Assembly (NCBI GenBank): GCA_038240875.1
Contig: JBBRGG010000149.1
Coordinates: 1-8,901 of the forward strand
Origin: JBBRGG01 sp038240875
GTDB taxonomy: Bacteria > Planctomycetota > Phycisphaerae > Phycisphaerales > UBA1924
Direction of reading: 5' to 3'
DNA length: 8,901 nt
Under the pieces are notes generated by a model. It ran no database searches, had not been told where the DNA came from, and worked only from the letters and a program-made list of their open reading frames with translations. Each line of letters opens with the position of its first letter. Position 1 is the stretch's first letter. The position numbers and the translations under genes are program-made. This document shows positions 1-7,311 of the stretch, piece after piece.

Positions 1-168
1 CACTCGGTGCAGCAAGGATGCTATGCTCACCGTACGCCGGAAACAAAGTCGCGATATATGCCTGTACGTGCTAAAAAGAGAATTGCGCGTGGATTTCGAC
101 ACTGGCGTGCAGATTTGAAAGGTCATCTGAGCCCTATTCCCCTGGCAATCTGGGGTATCGAGCTCTGA
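1..168 (+). CDS. Possible 3' end of an upstream gene (partial)
   Basis: From the first base of the window a reading frame stays open for 55 codons and ends at TGA (166-168). The other two plus frames close earlier. The last ~35 residues are rich in Arg, Lys and Trp (for example RAKKRIARGFRHWRADLKGH). I recognise no family. The frame is too short to be sure it is coding, and it could be chance or another decayed fragment. The next ~280 bp, to the DUF3553 gene, hold no convincing gene. A small hairpin lies at 288-305 (GTGGCA / TGCCAC, 6-nt loop) without a following T-run. Confidence 0.25.
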   Translation, partial: HSVQQGCYAHRTPETKSRYMPVRAKKRIARGFRHWRADLKGHLSPIPLAIWGIEL

Positions 169-446
169 TGATTCGTGTGTAGGGAGTGTGTTCAATTAAC
201 CTGATTGGGCAAAGGCGTTGAGTGAAAACCCTACGGTTTACGCTTACCCCCTTCTCGTGCACGTTGGAACTACGGCTGTTTGGCACCGTGGCATCATCGT
301 GCCACATTCCGACTCGATTCGACAAACTCTCGTCACGCGGCTTTAATTAATTCGCCAGGGTTTCTATGATGCATGAGTTTTTGCTCGACGCAATCGGTAT
401 TGCTCGACGCGAAAGAGTGCCGGATTCGCCAGCATGGAGCCTTTGC

Positions 447-1088
447 ATGTGTGCATCGTCATTTGGTTCCAAGCCGAATTCCAAATCCGCCTCAACGTGG
501 GCCAAGGGAGATCGCGTAACCCATCTGGCTCGCCCTGAGTGGGGACCGGGCGAAGTCATGCAAGCCGACACCATCGCTCACGAAGGAAAGCCTTGTCAAA
601 GGCTGGTCATTCGCTTCCAACGTGCTGGCATGAAAACAATTTCAACCGCCTTTGCCGAGCTTACCAAAGCTGGGAACGCACCTCTTTCAGAACGTGTGCA
701 AGACGTTGAAAATGACCCTCTCGCGGCGACCGCCTCCGCTGCATCAACCCTTGAAGCGATGATGAAGCTTCCCGACACCATCACCGACCCATTTCGCCCT
801 TTGCGGAAGCGTGTTGAGGCGAATCTCGCTGTGTACAAATATGGTGACACGAACTCGGGGTTGCTCGATTGGGCGGCAATTCAGACCGGACTTAAAGATC
901 CGCTTTCGCGGTTCAACCGTCACGAGTTAGAGCAATGGTTTGATCGCTTCCGGATCGAGGCGGACAACGGCCTTAAAAAATTGATGCGAGAGCTTCGTAA
1001 AGAAGACCCCAAGGCACTGGAAGAATTGATTGCAGGGGCTGGCCCGAGTGCAAGGCGAGCCATACGACAAGCCGATATGGGCCGATAA
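447..1088 (+). CDS. DUF3553 domain-containing hypothetical protein
   Basis: A 213-residue soluble protein of unknown function. Residues ~16-70 match the DUF3553 pattern: WAKGDRVTHLARPEWGPGEV, then a basic strand and an aromatic-x-x-AGxKTI stretch. This resembles the compact beta-barrel 'GDxVxHPxxPxWGxGxV' module found in many bacterial proteins, including some helicase-like ones. The remaining ~140 residues are charged and mainly helical, with a conserved-looking block around LDWAAIQTGLKDPLSRFNRHELEQW and a basic C-terminus. No signal peptide or membrane segment is seen. I place the start at ATG 447 because GGAG (436-439) lies 7 nt upstream and the domain then begins close to the N-terminus. 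An in-frame ATG at 366, preceded by AGGG, would give 240 residues, but its extra 27 residues look non-conserved. The gene appears monocistronic. DUF3553 membership is recognised by motif only. Confidence 0.8.
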   Translation: MCASSFGSKPNSKSASTWAKGDRVTHLARPEWGPGEVMQADTIAHEGKPCQRLVIRFQRAGMKTISTAFAELTKAGNAPLSERVQDVENDPLAATASAASTLEAMMKLPDTITDPFRPLRKRVEANLAVYKYGDTNSGLLDWAAIQTGLKDPLSRFNRHELEQWFDRFRIEADNGLKKLMRELRKEDPKALEELIAGAGPSARRAIRQADMGR

Positions 1089-1091
1089 CAC

Positions 1092-1112
1092 GAAAATTAT
1101 CCCGGAATTTTC
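1092..1112 (+). terminator. Weak AT-rich hairpin after the DUF3553 gene
   Basis: A perfect 7-bp inverted repeat GAAAATT / AATTTTC with a 7-nt loop begins 4 nt after the stop codon at 1088. The stem is AT-rich and only short T-runs follow, so termination would be weak. It could equally be a small mRNA 3'-end structure. Confidence 0.3.
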
Positions 1113-1341
1113 CTACTTAGGTAATTGTGTGCCTGTGTTTACGCTTGTCTTCTAGATGCGCGTGTGCGCAGTGTGGCGGTGTACGCTGACAATGACGCGT
1201 GTGTGGGCAAACGGCACACGATCGCTGTGCGAATAGATTCATTGGCTTGCCATCTGCCAACGGTGTGGCACCTTCTCGCTAGAGGCCGACGGCTGGAGCC
1301 GACCGGTACTCGACATATCTAAGACTTGGGGAGAACTAGAG

Positions 1342-1614
1342 ATGCAAGAGAAGGAATTTCAAACGCGCCTCGAGAGCCTTATTCAGCAGATCGCAGAGCT
1401 GCCACAGGACCAGCGTGGCAACCTCGAAGCAATCGCCAGTGAGTCACGCGAACGCCACGAAAAGATGAAGAAGACGATCTCGGAACTCCAGGAGTCGCTG
1501 GATTATCTTCGGCTGAGCATCAAGTACCTGGTGTTCGATCTTGAAGCGACTCGCCGGGAGAACGATTACCTTCGCAAGCTGCTCAAAGAAAGCAGTGGCC
1601 CTCAGCTGGATTGA
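1342..1614 (+). CDS. Small coiled-coil protein, conserved planctomycete type
   Basis: A 90-residue acidic, almost fully helical protein. Two helical stretches are visible: residues ~1-30, and ~35-85 with heptad-like spacing of Leu/Ile (KTISELQESLDYLRLSIKYL, then DLEATRRENDYLRKLL). It has no Cys, no signal peptide and no membrane segment, so it is probably a cytosolic oligomeric coiled coil. From memory, short proteins ending in a DLEATRRENxxLRKLL-like block are widespread in planctomycetes and carry no assigned function; that resemblance was not checked by search. The start is well supported: GGAG at 1330-1333 lies 8 nt upstream of ATG. The gene stands alone. The ~250 bp upstream (1089-1341) are GT-rich and contain no convincing gene. 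A structured stretch and an intrinsic terminator lie downstream. Confidence 0.8.
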   Translation: MQEKEFQTRLESLIQQIAELPQDQRGNLEAIASESRERHEKMKKTISELQESLDYLRLSIKYLVFDLEATRRENDYLRKLLKESSGPQLD

Positions 1615-1692
1615 GCCTTCTCCTATCACGCTCATGCACATACACGTGAACACACACGATTTATGCGCACAAACGTGGTCTAACTTCTAACG

Positions 1693-1896
1693 CTGTGCAC
1701 GACGGAACACACCGTCGCGTGCACAGTCGAAGGAGTATGAAGGGCTAGAAAATCGGGCCTCGGCTCAGCTATCTTCGATTTGGTACGCAATGGTCTCCAT
1801 AGCAACACTCTTTCTAGTGCGCGCTGGCTATCCCTCCGGTGCGCATAACTTTGAACCAGCTACGCCTCCGAGCCTTCTCGGTGGCGTAGTTGTTTT
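1693..1896 (+). ncRNA. Structured intergenic region, candidate small RNA or long structured 3' UTR
   Basis: Four stable hairpins follow each other in this non-coding stretch. The first is CTGTGCACGACGG (1693-1705) with CCGTCGCGTGCACAG (1712-1726), a 13-bp stem with a 2-nt bulge. The second is GCAATGG / CCATAGC (1787-1803) with one A·A mismatch. The third is TGCGCGCTGG / CCGGTGCGCA (1818-1845), 10 bp including two wobble pairs. The last is the terminator hairpin at 1860-1889. No coding frame of note lies within. It does not look like tmRNA, SRP RNA or a tRNA. It may be an independent small RNA or the 3' UTR of the coiled-coil gene. No clear promoter was found. Confidence 0.3.
1860..1896 (+). 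terminator. Intrinsic (Rho-independent) terminator
   Basis: CTACGCCTCCGAG (1860-1872) pairs with CTCGGTGGCGTAG (1877-1889) around a 4-nt loop CCTT. That is 12 of 13 pairs with one T·T mismatch, and TTGTTTT (1890-1896) follows directly. The GC-rich stem plus T-run is the standard form. It would end transcripts from the coiled-coil gene or from the structured region before it. Confidence 0.75.
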
Positions 1897-2034
1897 CACT
1901 TCCTTATTGAAATATGGCGATCCTTGCACGCTTTATGGGCATCCAGTCTCAATATGAGTGGAGAATGCTCACTGCCCAAGCATTGTTTAGAATGGTGGTA
2001 GGTGCATTGCTAGACGACGTGTGGGACTGATCGC

Positions 2035-2548
2035 ATGATCTCGATGGCGGGCCTCATAGGCGGCATGTTGGTCGTGCTGGGCCTGTACGCGTCGGCGTGC
2101 GTCATATTCGCCATATGCGGCTTTGCGCCAAATGAGCGAGTGAGCGTGCCGATCTTGCTCATGGGGCGCTGGGCACGCTTGGGATTAGATTGCTGCACGT
2201 CATCATGTGCATCGGGTCTCTCGCGCGGTACACAAATGCGGCACCGATGCTTTACAACCGCTGACACTTTGGTGTAGCGTTTTTCTTAGTCGTATTGCTA
2301 CACGCGATTATCGCCTTTGGCTTCTATGGCGGTTTCGGCGTGCGCGATCATTCATGGGTGCATTACGTGCCCCTGGCATGGCAACCCAGTATTTATCGGA
2401 GAATGGTTCGAGTCCGCCACCGTTTACTGTGAAGGTGCCGACGAATGAGCTTAGCATCGCAGGCTCACGGGTGCTGATCAATCCGACAGCAAACGCACTG
2501 GGAACGCCAACGCACGCGGTGAAACCAGTTGAGGAACGTGCACTATGA
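2035..2548 (+). pseudogene. Decayed Rieske [2Fe-2S] / ferric-reductase-like transmembrane protein
   Basis: Pieces of one membrane protein appear in three frames. Frame A, from ATG 2035, gives a transmembrane segment (GGMLVVLGLYASACVIFAIC). After a 1-nt deletion near 2161-2166 the sequence continues as ALGTLGIRLLHVIMCIG, SLARYTNAAPMLYNR, a TGA (2262-2264), then HFGVAFFLVVLLHAIIAFGF. This matches the family pattern 'LLHxxLCIGPLAR...LYNRRHLGV', so the TGA replaces an Arg codon. The Rieske cluster box CPWHG is at 2368-2382. After an extra C near 2385 the C-terminus follows (QYLSENGSSPPPFTVKVPT to VEERAL, stop 2546-2548). The middle transmembrane helices and the first Cys-x-His box are missing, so a large internal deletion lies around 2325-2367. 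An intact homologue would have carried electrons at the cytoplasmic membrane. The true 5' end may lie some 40 nt upstream of 2035. Family assignment is from motif memory. Confidence 0.7.
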
Positions 2549-3436
2549 CTACACCACAACTTCCAAAGTTGTACGTTGGGTATCGGCCGCTACCCAAAGA
2601 AGATCGAGGCTTCTTGAGGCGTGTTGTGCCGACATACGTTGTCATTTTGCAGTGTTAGATTGAGTGTTTGTATTGCAGCAGCGCAGCCCCGGTCGTGGCG
2701 TGTGGAGCGAGAAGATTGAAAGTTAGTCAGGCACGATAGTGCTTGAGCCTATTCGATGTCAAAAGTTGATATACCTCGCGCGAGTGAAAGCGGCGCTCTT
2801 GAGGCTGGGGCGCAAATTGATCGCGTGCCTTACTTGCTCGTCGCGGAAGGTACCCATGACGTGCACGAGCGCATCGAGTCATTTGCCTACCAGCGTGTCA
2901 AAGTCATGGGTACACTGATCGAGCGCGAGGGAAGGCGGATGATTGAGGTCGTCGAAGCAAAGAGCGAATTAGTCACGCCGACAGTTTCGATCACGCCTCT
3001 GAAAGATAAAGCTAGAACGCCGCGAACAGTTTCGATGCGAGCCGAGATCGTTGATGGCAAGTGCTTTCTTGGCGTGATGAAGCTAGGCGAAGGCAAGGGG
3101 CACTAGGCGTGCGCCACGCTGTGCATCCGCGGCGGGCTGCCGCCTTTGGTGGTACCTGTGTTGTCACGAGGCATGATCGATGTGTGCATGCCTGGGCCGA
3201 TGCAAGACGCAAGTGGGGGCGTGGTGGCAGATAGAGTCTCAACACTCCACCTGATCTATCGGATCAAAAGCTCGACGACGCTTCCCGAGGAAGTACTCTT
3301 GATGGTCGGCGAACCGATATAGATCCAAGGCACAATGAGGTTGGTCAATAGCGTAGAAGTGCGGGACAGCACGCAAACGCAGATCGTTCGCGCTCGACGG
3401 TTACGCCTCGCGAATCTGAAGCCAGCACAAAAGTAA
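2545..3436 (+). pseudogene. Decayed membrane-anchored partner of the Rieske protein
   Basis: The ATG at 2545 overlaps the preceding stop as ATGA, the usual sign of translational coupling. The first 37 codons (PKLYVGYRPLP, then FLRRVVPTYVVIL) end at TAG 2656-2658. Another frame continues with LQQRSPGRGVW (2673-2705) to TAG 2724-2726. A third frame, from 2756, gives VPYLLVAEGTHD, VMGTLIEREGRRMIEVVEA and MRAEIVDGKCFLGVMKLGEGKGH, then TAG (3104-3106). It runs on in frame as ACATLCIRGGLPPL to TAG (3320-3322) and finally TAA 3434-3436. I recall planctomycete proteins of ~250 residues with this order: YVGYLP, a TM helix, RGTLxxRxGRRMLE, RGEIVDxKCxLGxMKPGxGKTHKxCAxLCIRGGIPP. The function is unknown to me; they sit beside the Rieske/ferric-reductase-like gene. 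A caller would report only 2756-3106 as an intact 116-residue protein; I read that as the longest surviving fragment. Confidence 0.65.
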
Positions 3437-3460
3437 CAACCTAGTTCAGCTCGACAAAGC

Positions 3461-5629
3461 TCAGCTCGACGAGCCATTCTTTCGCGGCTTGGTGGATCGT
3501 CGAGTAATCACGCGCGTTGGCTTGGGAGAAGCAGATTTTGGCGAGCTGACGTTCGCGAGCGCGGCCGAGCGAATCACTTTGGCGATGTGTGCCGCGTCGA
3601 TCTTGGCTTCGACCATTTGCTTGCTGCGCGAATCTTGGTAGATCCAGGAATCGGGCAAGCCCAACCGCGTGACGCGCGAGGCATCAAGCCCCATGTCGCA
3701 CGCTTCTTCGATCACCGCAGCTCCAAAGCCTGCGACGACGGAATGATCCTCGATGGTGATAATCGGAATCTCACGCTCCAAGAGCGAGCGAACTAAACCC
3801 GCATCGATGGGCTTGGCAAAGCGTGCGTCCCAGACGGCGACCTTAGTTACATCATGGGAGCCAGTGGTATCGGCAAGGATCGTGTCGCGGGCGGTCATCG
3901 CGTCTATTGCGCACGTGCCAAAGGCGAGAACTGCGACATCGGGGCGACTTTCGGCATCGTCCAAATCCGCGTGCTCAGGCGTGAGCAAGCGAGCCTTGCC
4001 GAGCTTGAAAGCGGGGCACTTGTCCGCGATGAATCGCTGAGACACGTTATCACGCGGATAGCGAACGCTGGACAAGCCATCTTCATAGAGGCGCATGAAT
4101 TCGAGTGCGGCTTTAAGGCTGGGCTCGTCCATCGCGGCGGTGATTGCAGCCTTGGGCAGCACGCGAAGGATGGAAACGTCGCAAAAGCCGTGGTGTACCG
4201 CGCCATCGCCACCAACCAAGCCTGCGCGATCTAGGCACAAGCGAACAGGCAACCCCTGGAGCGCTGACTCTTGGAAGCACTGGTCGAAAGCGCGCTGGAG
4301 GAACGTGCAATACACAGCGAAGAAGGGCTTGAACCCGGTCTTGGCAAGCCCCGCCATCATGTCGAGAGCGTGCGATTCGCAGATGCCTACGTCCCACGCG
4401 CGATCAGGAAACTTGGGGAGGATTTTGCTGAGGCCCGTACCATCGGGCATTGCGGCCGTGCACGCAACCACCTTGGAGTCTTTCTCCATGATGTCGTTCA
4501 TCGCGTCGGCGAACGCTGTGGTGAAGCTTCGGCCATCACTCTTAAGTTCAACTCGGCAGCCTTCGTTTTCGAGATCGCCATGCACGGTCTGGAACGCGGC
4601 AGGAGAGTGGAACCGCACGGCGTCCTGCTCGGCAAATGGATATCCCTTGCCCTTGATGGTCTTGACGTGGAGAACCATCGGGCGATCAATCTCGCGAGCT
4701 TCGCGCAGGAAGCGGATGAGTTCAGGAAGATCGTGGCCATCGATGGGGCCGACAGTAAGAAGGCCAAACTGCTCGAACCAGCTGCCATCGTTGATCATGG
4801 CTTTGGTGGCTTCGCCGACGCGGTGGTAGGCTTCGCGAAGGGTGTCGCCGCCAGGCAATTGGCTGAGTACCGAGCGTGCCTGCTTCTTGAAATCGCTGTA
4901 GAGGTGCGAGACGCGAAGCTTATCAAAGTAATGCGAGACAGCGCCTTGAGGCTTGCCGATGGACATGCCGTTGTCGTTGAGGATGACGAGGAATTGGCGC
5001 TTGAGCGTGCCCGCGTTGTTAAGGCCTTCCATGGCGACGCCATTGACAATCGAGGCATCGCCGATAAGCGTGACGACTCGGCGACCGCCAGGCAGGCTCT
5101 TGGGGTCGAAAGCTTCTTTGGTAAGCGTGTCGCCACGAGCCATGCCGACGGCGGTTGAGATCCCGGTGCCAGCGTGGCCGACGCTGAAGAGGTCATATTC
5201 GCTTTCGCGCGGCTCGGGGAAGCCCGCCATGCCCTTGCGGGTGCGAAGGTCTTTGAGCATTTCAAGGCGGCCGGTCAATAGCTTGTGCGGATAGCACTGG
5301 TGGCCGACGTCGAACAAAAGGCGGTCGTGAGCAAAGTCAAAGACGTAGTGCAGAGCGATCGAAAGCTCAACTACGCCGAGGTTTGGTGCAAGGTGCCCGC
5401 CGGAGATTGCGACCTGTGCGCAGATGGCGTCGCGGATTTCCTGTGCGACCTGTGGCAGCGATTCAATGGACAACTTTCGCAAGTCGTGTGGCGTGCGGAT
5501 TGTCGGCAGGATCGGGGTCGCGCCAAGCGTCATCGTGGGATTGACCTTGCCGGGTTGCTGCGTATTGGTGTTGGTGTCGGGTGTCATGTTTGTTGGATTG
5601 GTGGCGGCTTTGCTCGGGTTGGTATTCAT
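3461..5629 (-). CDS. dxs: 1-deoxy-D-xylulose-5-phosphate synthase
   Basis: A thiamine-diphosphate enzyme that condenses pyruvate with glyceraldehyde 3-phosphate to give DXP, the first step of the MEP isoprenoid pathway; cytosolic. The core is complete. FDVGHQCYPHK (106-116) and SVGHAGTG (149-156) precede the ThDP/Mg site IGDASIVNGVAMEGLNN (189-205). Next come GPIDGHD (294-300), the catalytic Glu in DVGICESHA (Glu418), and the transketolase-type block TFLQRAFDQ, DRAGLVGGDG, VHHG, VRYPR. The C-terminal domain follows. The protein has 722 residues against ~620-640 usual: ~45 extra Asn/Thr/Pro-rich residues at the N-terminus and ~30 Ser/Lys/Arg-rich ones at the C-terminus. The ATG at 5629 has GGA ~6 nt upstream; internal ATGs (residues 15, 33) lack a ribosome site. 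It lies 183 bp downstream of ispA. The AT-rich gap could hold its own promoter. The gene ends 24 bp from the convergent pseudogene. Confidence 0.97.
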   Translation of the reverse strand: MNTNPSKAATNPTNMTPDTNTNTQQPGKVNPTMTLGATPILPTIRTPHDLRKLSIESLPQVAQEIRDAICAQVAISGGHLAPNLGVVELSIALHYVFDFAHDRLLFDVGHQCYPHKLLTGRLEMLKDLRTRKGMAGFPEPRESEYDLFSVGHAGTGISTAVGMARGDTLTKEAFDPKSLPGGRRVVTLIGDASIVNGVAMEGLNNAGTLKRQFLVILNDNGMSIGKPQGAVSHYFDKLRVSHLYSDFKKQARSVLSQLPGGDTLREAYHRVGEATKAMINDGSWFEQFGLLTVGPIDGHDLPELIRFLREAREIDRPMVLHVKTIKGKGYPFAEQDAVRFHSPAAFQTVHGDLENEGCRVELKSDGRSFTTAFADAMNDIMEKDSKVVACTAAMPDGTGLSKILPKFPDRAWDVGICESHALDMMAGLAKTGFKPFFAVYCTFLQRAFDQCFQESALQGLPVRLCLDRAGLVGGDGAVHHGFCDVSILRVLPKAAITAAMDEPSLKAALEFMRLYEDGLSSVRYPRDNVSQRFIADKCPAFKLGKARLLTPEHADLDDAESRPDVAVLAFGTCAIDAMTARDTILADTTGSHDVTKVAVWDARFAKPIDAGLVRSLLEREIPIITIEDHSVVAGFGAAVIEEACDMGLDASRVTRLGLPDSWIYQDSRSKQMVEAKIDAAHIAKVIRSAALANVSSPKSASPKPTRVITRRSTKPRKNGSSS

Positions 5630-5694
5630 GTGTGATCCGTGCTTCCATGCACTGGGGAAAGTCGTGTACTAATACTGCAATATTTTTAGAAAGA

Positions 5695-5713
5695 AACTAA
5701 TACGCAATTAGTT
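5695..5713 (-). terminator. Weak AT-rich hairpin between ispA and dxs
   Basis: A perfect 7-bp inverted repeat AACTAAT / ATTAGTT has a 5-nt loop. On the minus strand it is followed by the T-rich TCTTTCT. It could partly terminate the ispA transcript ahead of dxs or act as an operator-like palindrome. The stem has only one G-C pair, so the terminator reading is weak. Confidence 0.3.
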
Positions 5714-5812
5714 GCATCGTACCGCCTTCGATCACCCTTGGTTCGTCCGGATTGGTAAAGATCCGTGGAAGCCTTGGGTAGGATTTGGTGAGGTATTGAG
5801 GGTCAACATGTA

Positions 5813-6853
5813 TTACTTCGTTCTTTGCGCCAAGTAGTTGCACAACTGAGCAAGTGGTTCGCCTTGTGATCCCAGTGGTGCAAGTGCGTCCAAGGCACGT
5901 TCCTGTTGCTGCAGGATCGCTAAACGGGTGCCTTCAAGCCCGAGCAAGCCTGGATAGGTAACTTTCCCGGCGGCTTGGTCTTTATTGGTGCGCTTGCCCA
6001 CATGTTCGGCGCGCTGGGTCACGTCCAATAAGTCGTCAACAATCTGGAAAAGCAGCCCTACGGCTTCGCCAAAGTGTGTCAGGGCAGCGGCGACGGGACT
6101 GGCGTCAAAGCGTTCACCTAGCGCGATGATGCCACCGATTCGGCAACTCGCCCTGAGCAAGGCACCAGTCTTATGCGAGTGGATCAGCCGCAGCCCGGCG
6201 TCATTACCGGTCGTAGGCGTGAGCGACGAAGGCAAGCCGCCTAGCGTGTCCCAGACTTGGCCATGGATCATCTGGAATGTGGCGGACGTGAGTTCGCGCG
6301 CAAGTGCTAGTCGCACGGCTGGGCTTGGCCACGATCCGGTCGCGCATTCTTGGCCGCCCGTATCAAAGGGTGCAGAAAGCACATGCAAAATCGCGTGCGT
6401 CAGCAAGCCATCGCCCGCAAGGATCGCCATCGCTTCGCCTGCGTGCTTGTGCAGCGTCGGCCTGCCTCGGCGAAGGTCGTCGTTGTCGAGCGCGGGCAGA
6501 TCGTCATGAACTAAGCTAAAGGCGTGGATCGCTTCCATAGCGGCAGCCATGGGAAGGGTCCAAACGCCCTTGCCGCCAGCAGCGTGGCATGCCCACCACA
6601 TAAGAATCGGACGAAGGCGCTTGCCCCCACCCAAGAGCGCGTACCGCATCGCATCTTCGAGTGCGCCTGGCCCAGTTGGCCATGTGGAAACACGCGAGAG
6701 ATACGCTTCGATCTCGGCACTTGGCTCGAAGAGGTCGGCGTGCGTGCGATCGGGTTGTGGCACATCGACGGACACAGGCGTGATTCCGCTCTTGGTGACT
6801 AAGGAATGCGAAGGAATTTGCAATTCAGCGTGCGTGCTGTGCGAGGCGTTCAC
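5813..6853 (-). CDS. ispA: Polyprenyl (farnesyl/geranylgeranyl) diphosphate synthase, IspA family
   Basis: A trans-isoprenyl diphosphate synthase that adds IPP to allylic diphosphates to make FPP or GGPP; cytosolic. Visible motifs are GGGKRLRP (75-82, IPP binding), the first Asp-rich motif DDLPALDNDDLRRG (117-130), HSHKTGAL (225-232), the second Asp-rich motif FQIVDDLLD (269-277) and KDQAAGKVTYPGLLG (291-305). Phe112, five residues before the first motif, and the two-residue insertion in that motif are features usually linked to bacterial FPP synthases. GGPP cannot be excluded. The start codon is GTG (6851-6853), overlapping the EIIA stop as GTGA, so the two genes are probably translationally coupled. 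The protein has 346 residues against ~295-300 usual. The ~45 extra residues at the N-terminus are low in conserved features, so a start further in is possible. dxs follows on the same strand after 183 bp. Confidence 0.93.
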   Translation of the reverse strand: MNASHSTHAELQIPSHSLVTKSGITPVSVDVPQPDRTHADLFEPSAEIEAYLSRVSTWPTGPGALEDAMRYALLGGGKRLRPILMWWACHAAGGKGVWTLPMAAAMEAIHAFSLVHDDLPALDNDDLRRGRPTLHKHAGEAMAILAGDGLLTHAILHVLSAPFDTGGQECATGSWPSPAVRLALARELTSATFQMIHGQVWDTLGGLPSSLTPTTGNDAGLRLIHSHKTGALLRASCRIGGIIALGERFDASPVAAALTHFGEAVGLLFQIVDDLLDVTQRAEHVGKRTNKDQAAGKVTYPGLLGLEGTRLAILQQQERALDALAPLGSQGEPLAQLCNYLAQRTK

Positions 6854-7311
6854 GCCGGACGTTCCTTGCTCTCGAGTAACGCGTAGATTTCATTCGCGTC
6901 CTTAGCGGAGTAGATGCTATTTCGGAAATCATCCATCGTCATCAAGCGGCTGATCCGGGCTAAGGCCTGAATGTGGTCGCTGGTTCGATCAGGTGGCGAG
7001 GCGAGCAGGACGACGAGCTTGACGGGTTGGCCATCGATAGCTTCAAAGTCCATCGGGTTTGCGGGCTTGCCGATTGCCATGGCGAGCGCGGGCATGCCAG
7101 CGGACTTGCCGTGAGGAATGGCGAGCCCGTGGCCGATGCCAGTGGTGCGGGTTTGTTCGCGAGTCCAAACTGCGTCCTTGAGCCCTTGGGCATCAGAAAC
7201 CTTCCCCGCCGCAGCGAGGACATCGACGAGCTCATTGATAACACCTCGCTTGTCCATCGAGGCCAAGGGAGCAATGACGCACTGAGGCGAAAGGATGTCG
7301 AGCAGGTTCAT
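6850..7311 (-). CDS. PTS sugar transporter subunit IIA, fructose/nitrogen (PtsN-like) type
   Basis: A 153-residue single-domain EIIA type-2 (PTS_EIIA_2) protein, a cytosolic phosphocarrier that takes phosphate from HPr/NPr on a histidine. The active-site His67 lies in the family signature TTGIGHGLAIPHGK (56-69). The rest fits the fold: REQTRTTG before it, then a central VKLVVLLASPPDRTSDHIQAL (strand-helix) and a C-terminal helix with LARISRLM. The length is that of a stand-alone EIIA domain. No EIIB or EIIC partner is in the window, which favours a regulatory PtsN-like role over sugar transport; this is inference. GGA lies about 8 nt before the ATG. The stop overlaps the GTG start of ispA, making this the first gene of the operon. 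The ~290 bp upstream (7312-7606) contain no gene I can support and probably carry the operon promoter; a TTGACA sits at 7446-7451 on this strand but without a clear -10. Confidence 0.93.
   Translation of the reverse strand: MNLLDILSPQCVIAPLASMDKRGVINELVDVLAAAGKVSDAQGLKDAVWTREQTRTTGIGHGLAIPHGKSAGMPALAMAIGKPANPMDFEAIDGQPVKLVVLLASPPDRTSDHIQALARISRLMTMDDFRNSIYSAKDANEIYALLESKERPA

Noticed and set aside
1125..1322. 65-codon open frame on the plus strand
   Set aside because: Cys/Arg-rich composition from a GT-rich intergenic tract, no ribosome site and no recognisable motif.
1914..2030. 38-codon open frame on the plus strand just before the Rieske relic
   Set aside because: No clear ribosome site and no family. 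It overlaps what is probably the decayed N-terminus of the pseudogene.
3448..3470. Direct repeat CAGCTCGAC (3448-3456 and 3462-3470) at the dxs 3' end
   Set aside because: Only two short copies, partly inside the dxs tail; not a CRISPR array or a terminator.
4271..5158. 295-codon open frame on the plus strand
   Set aside because: Antisense shadow of dxs, which has full catalytic motifs on the minus strand; the frame shows no domain of its own.
5697..5843. 48-codon minus-strand frame from GTG between ispA and dxs (contains IHVDPQYLTKSYPRLP)
   Set aside because: Composition looks protein-like, but it overlaps the end of ispA by 31 bp, lacks a ribosome site and has no known motif. It could be a relic but I cannot support it.
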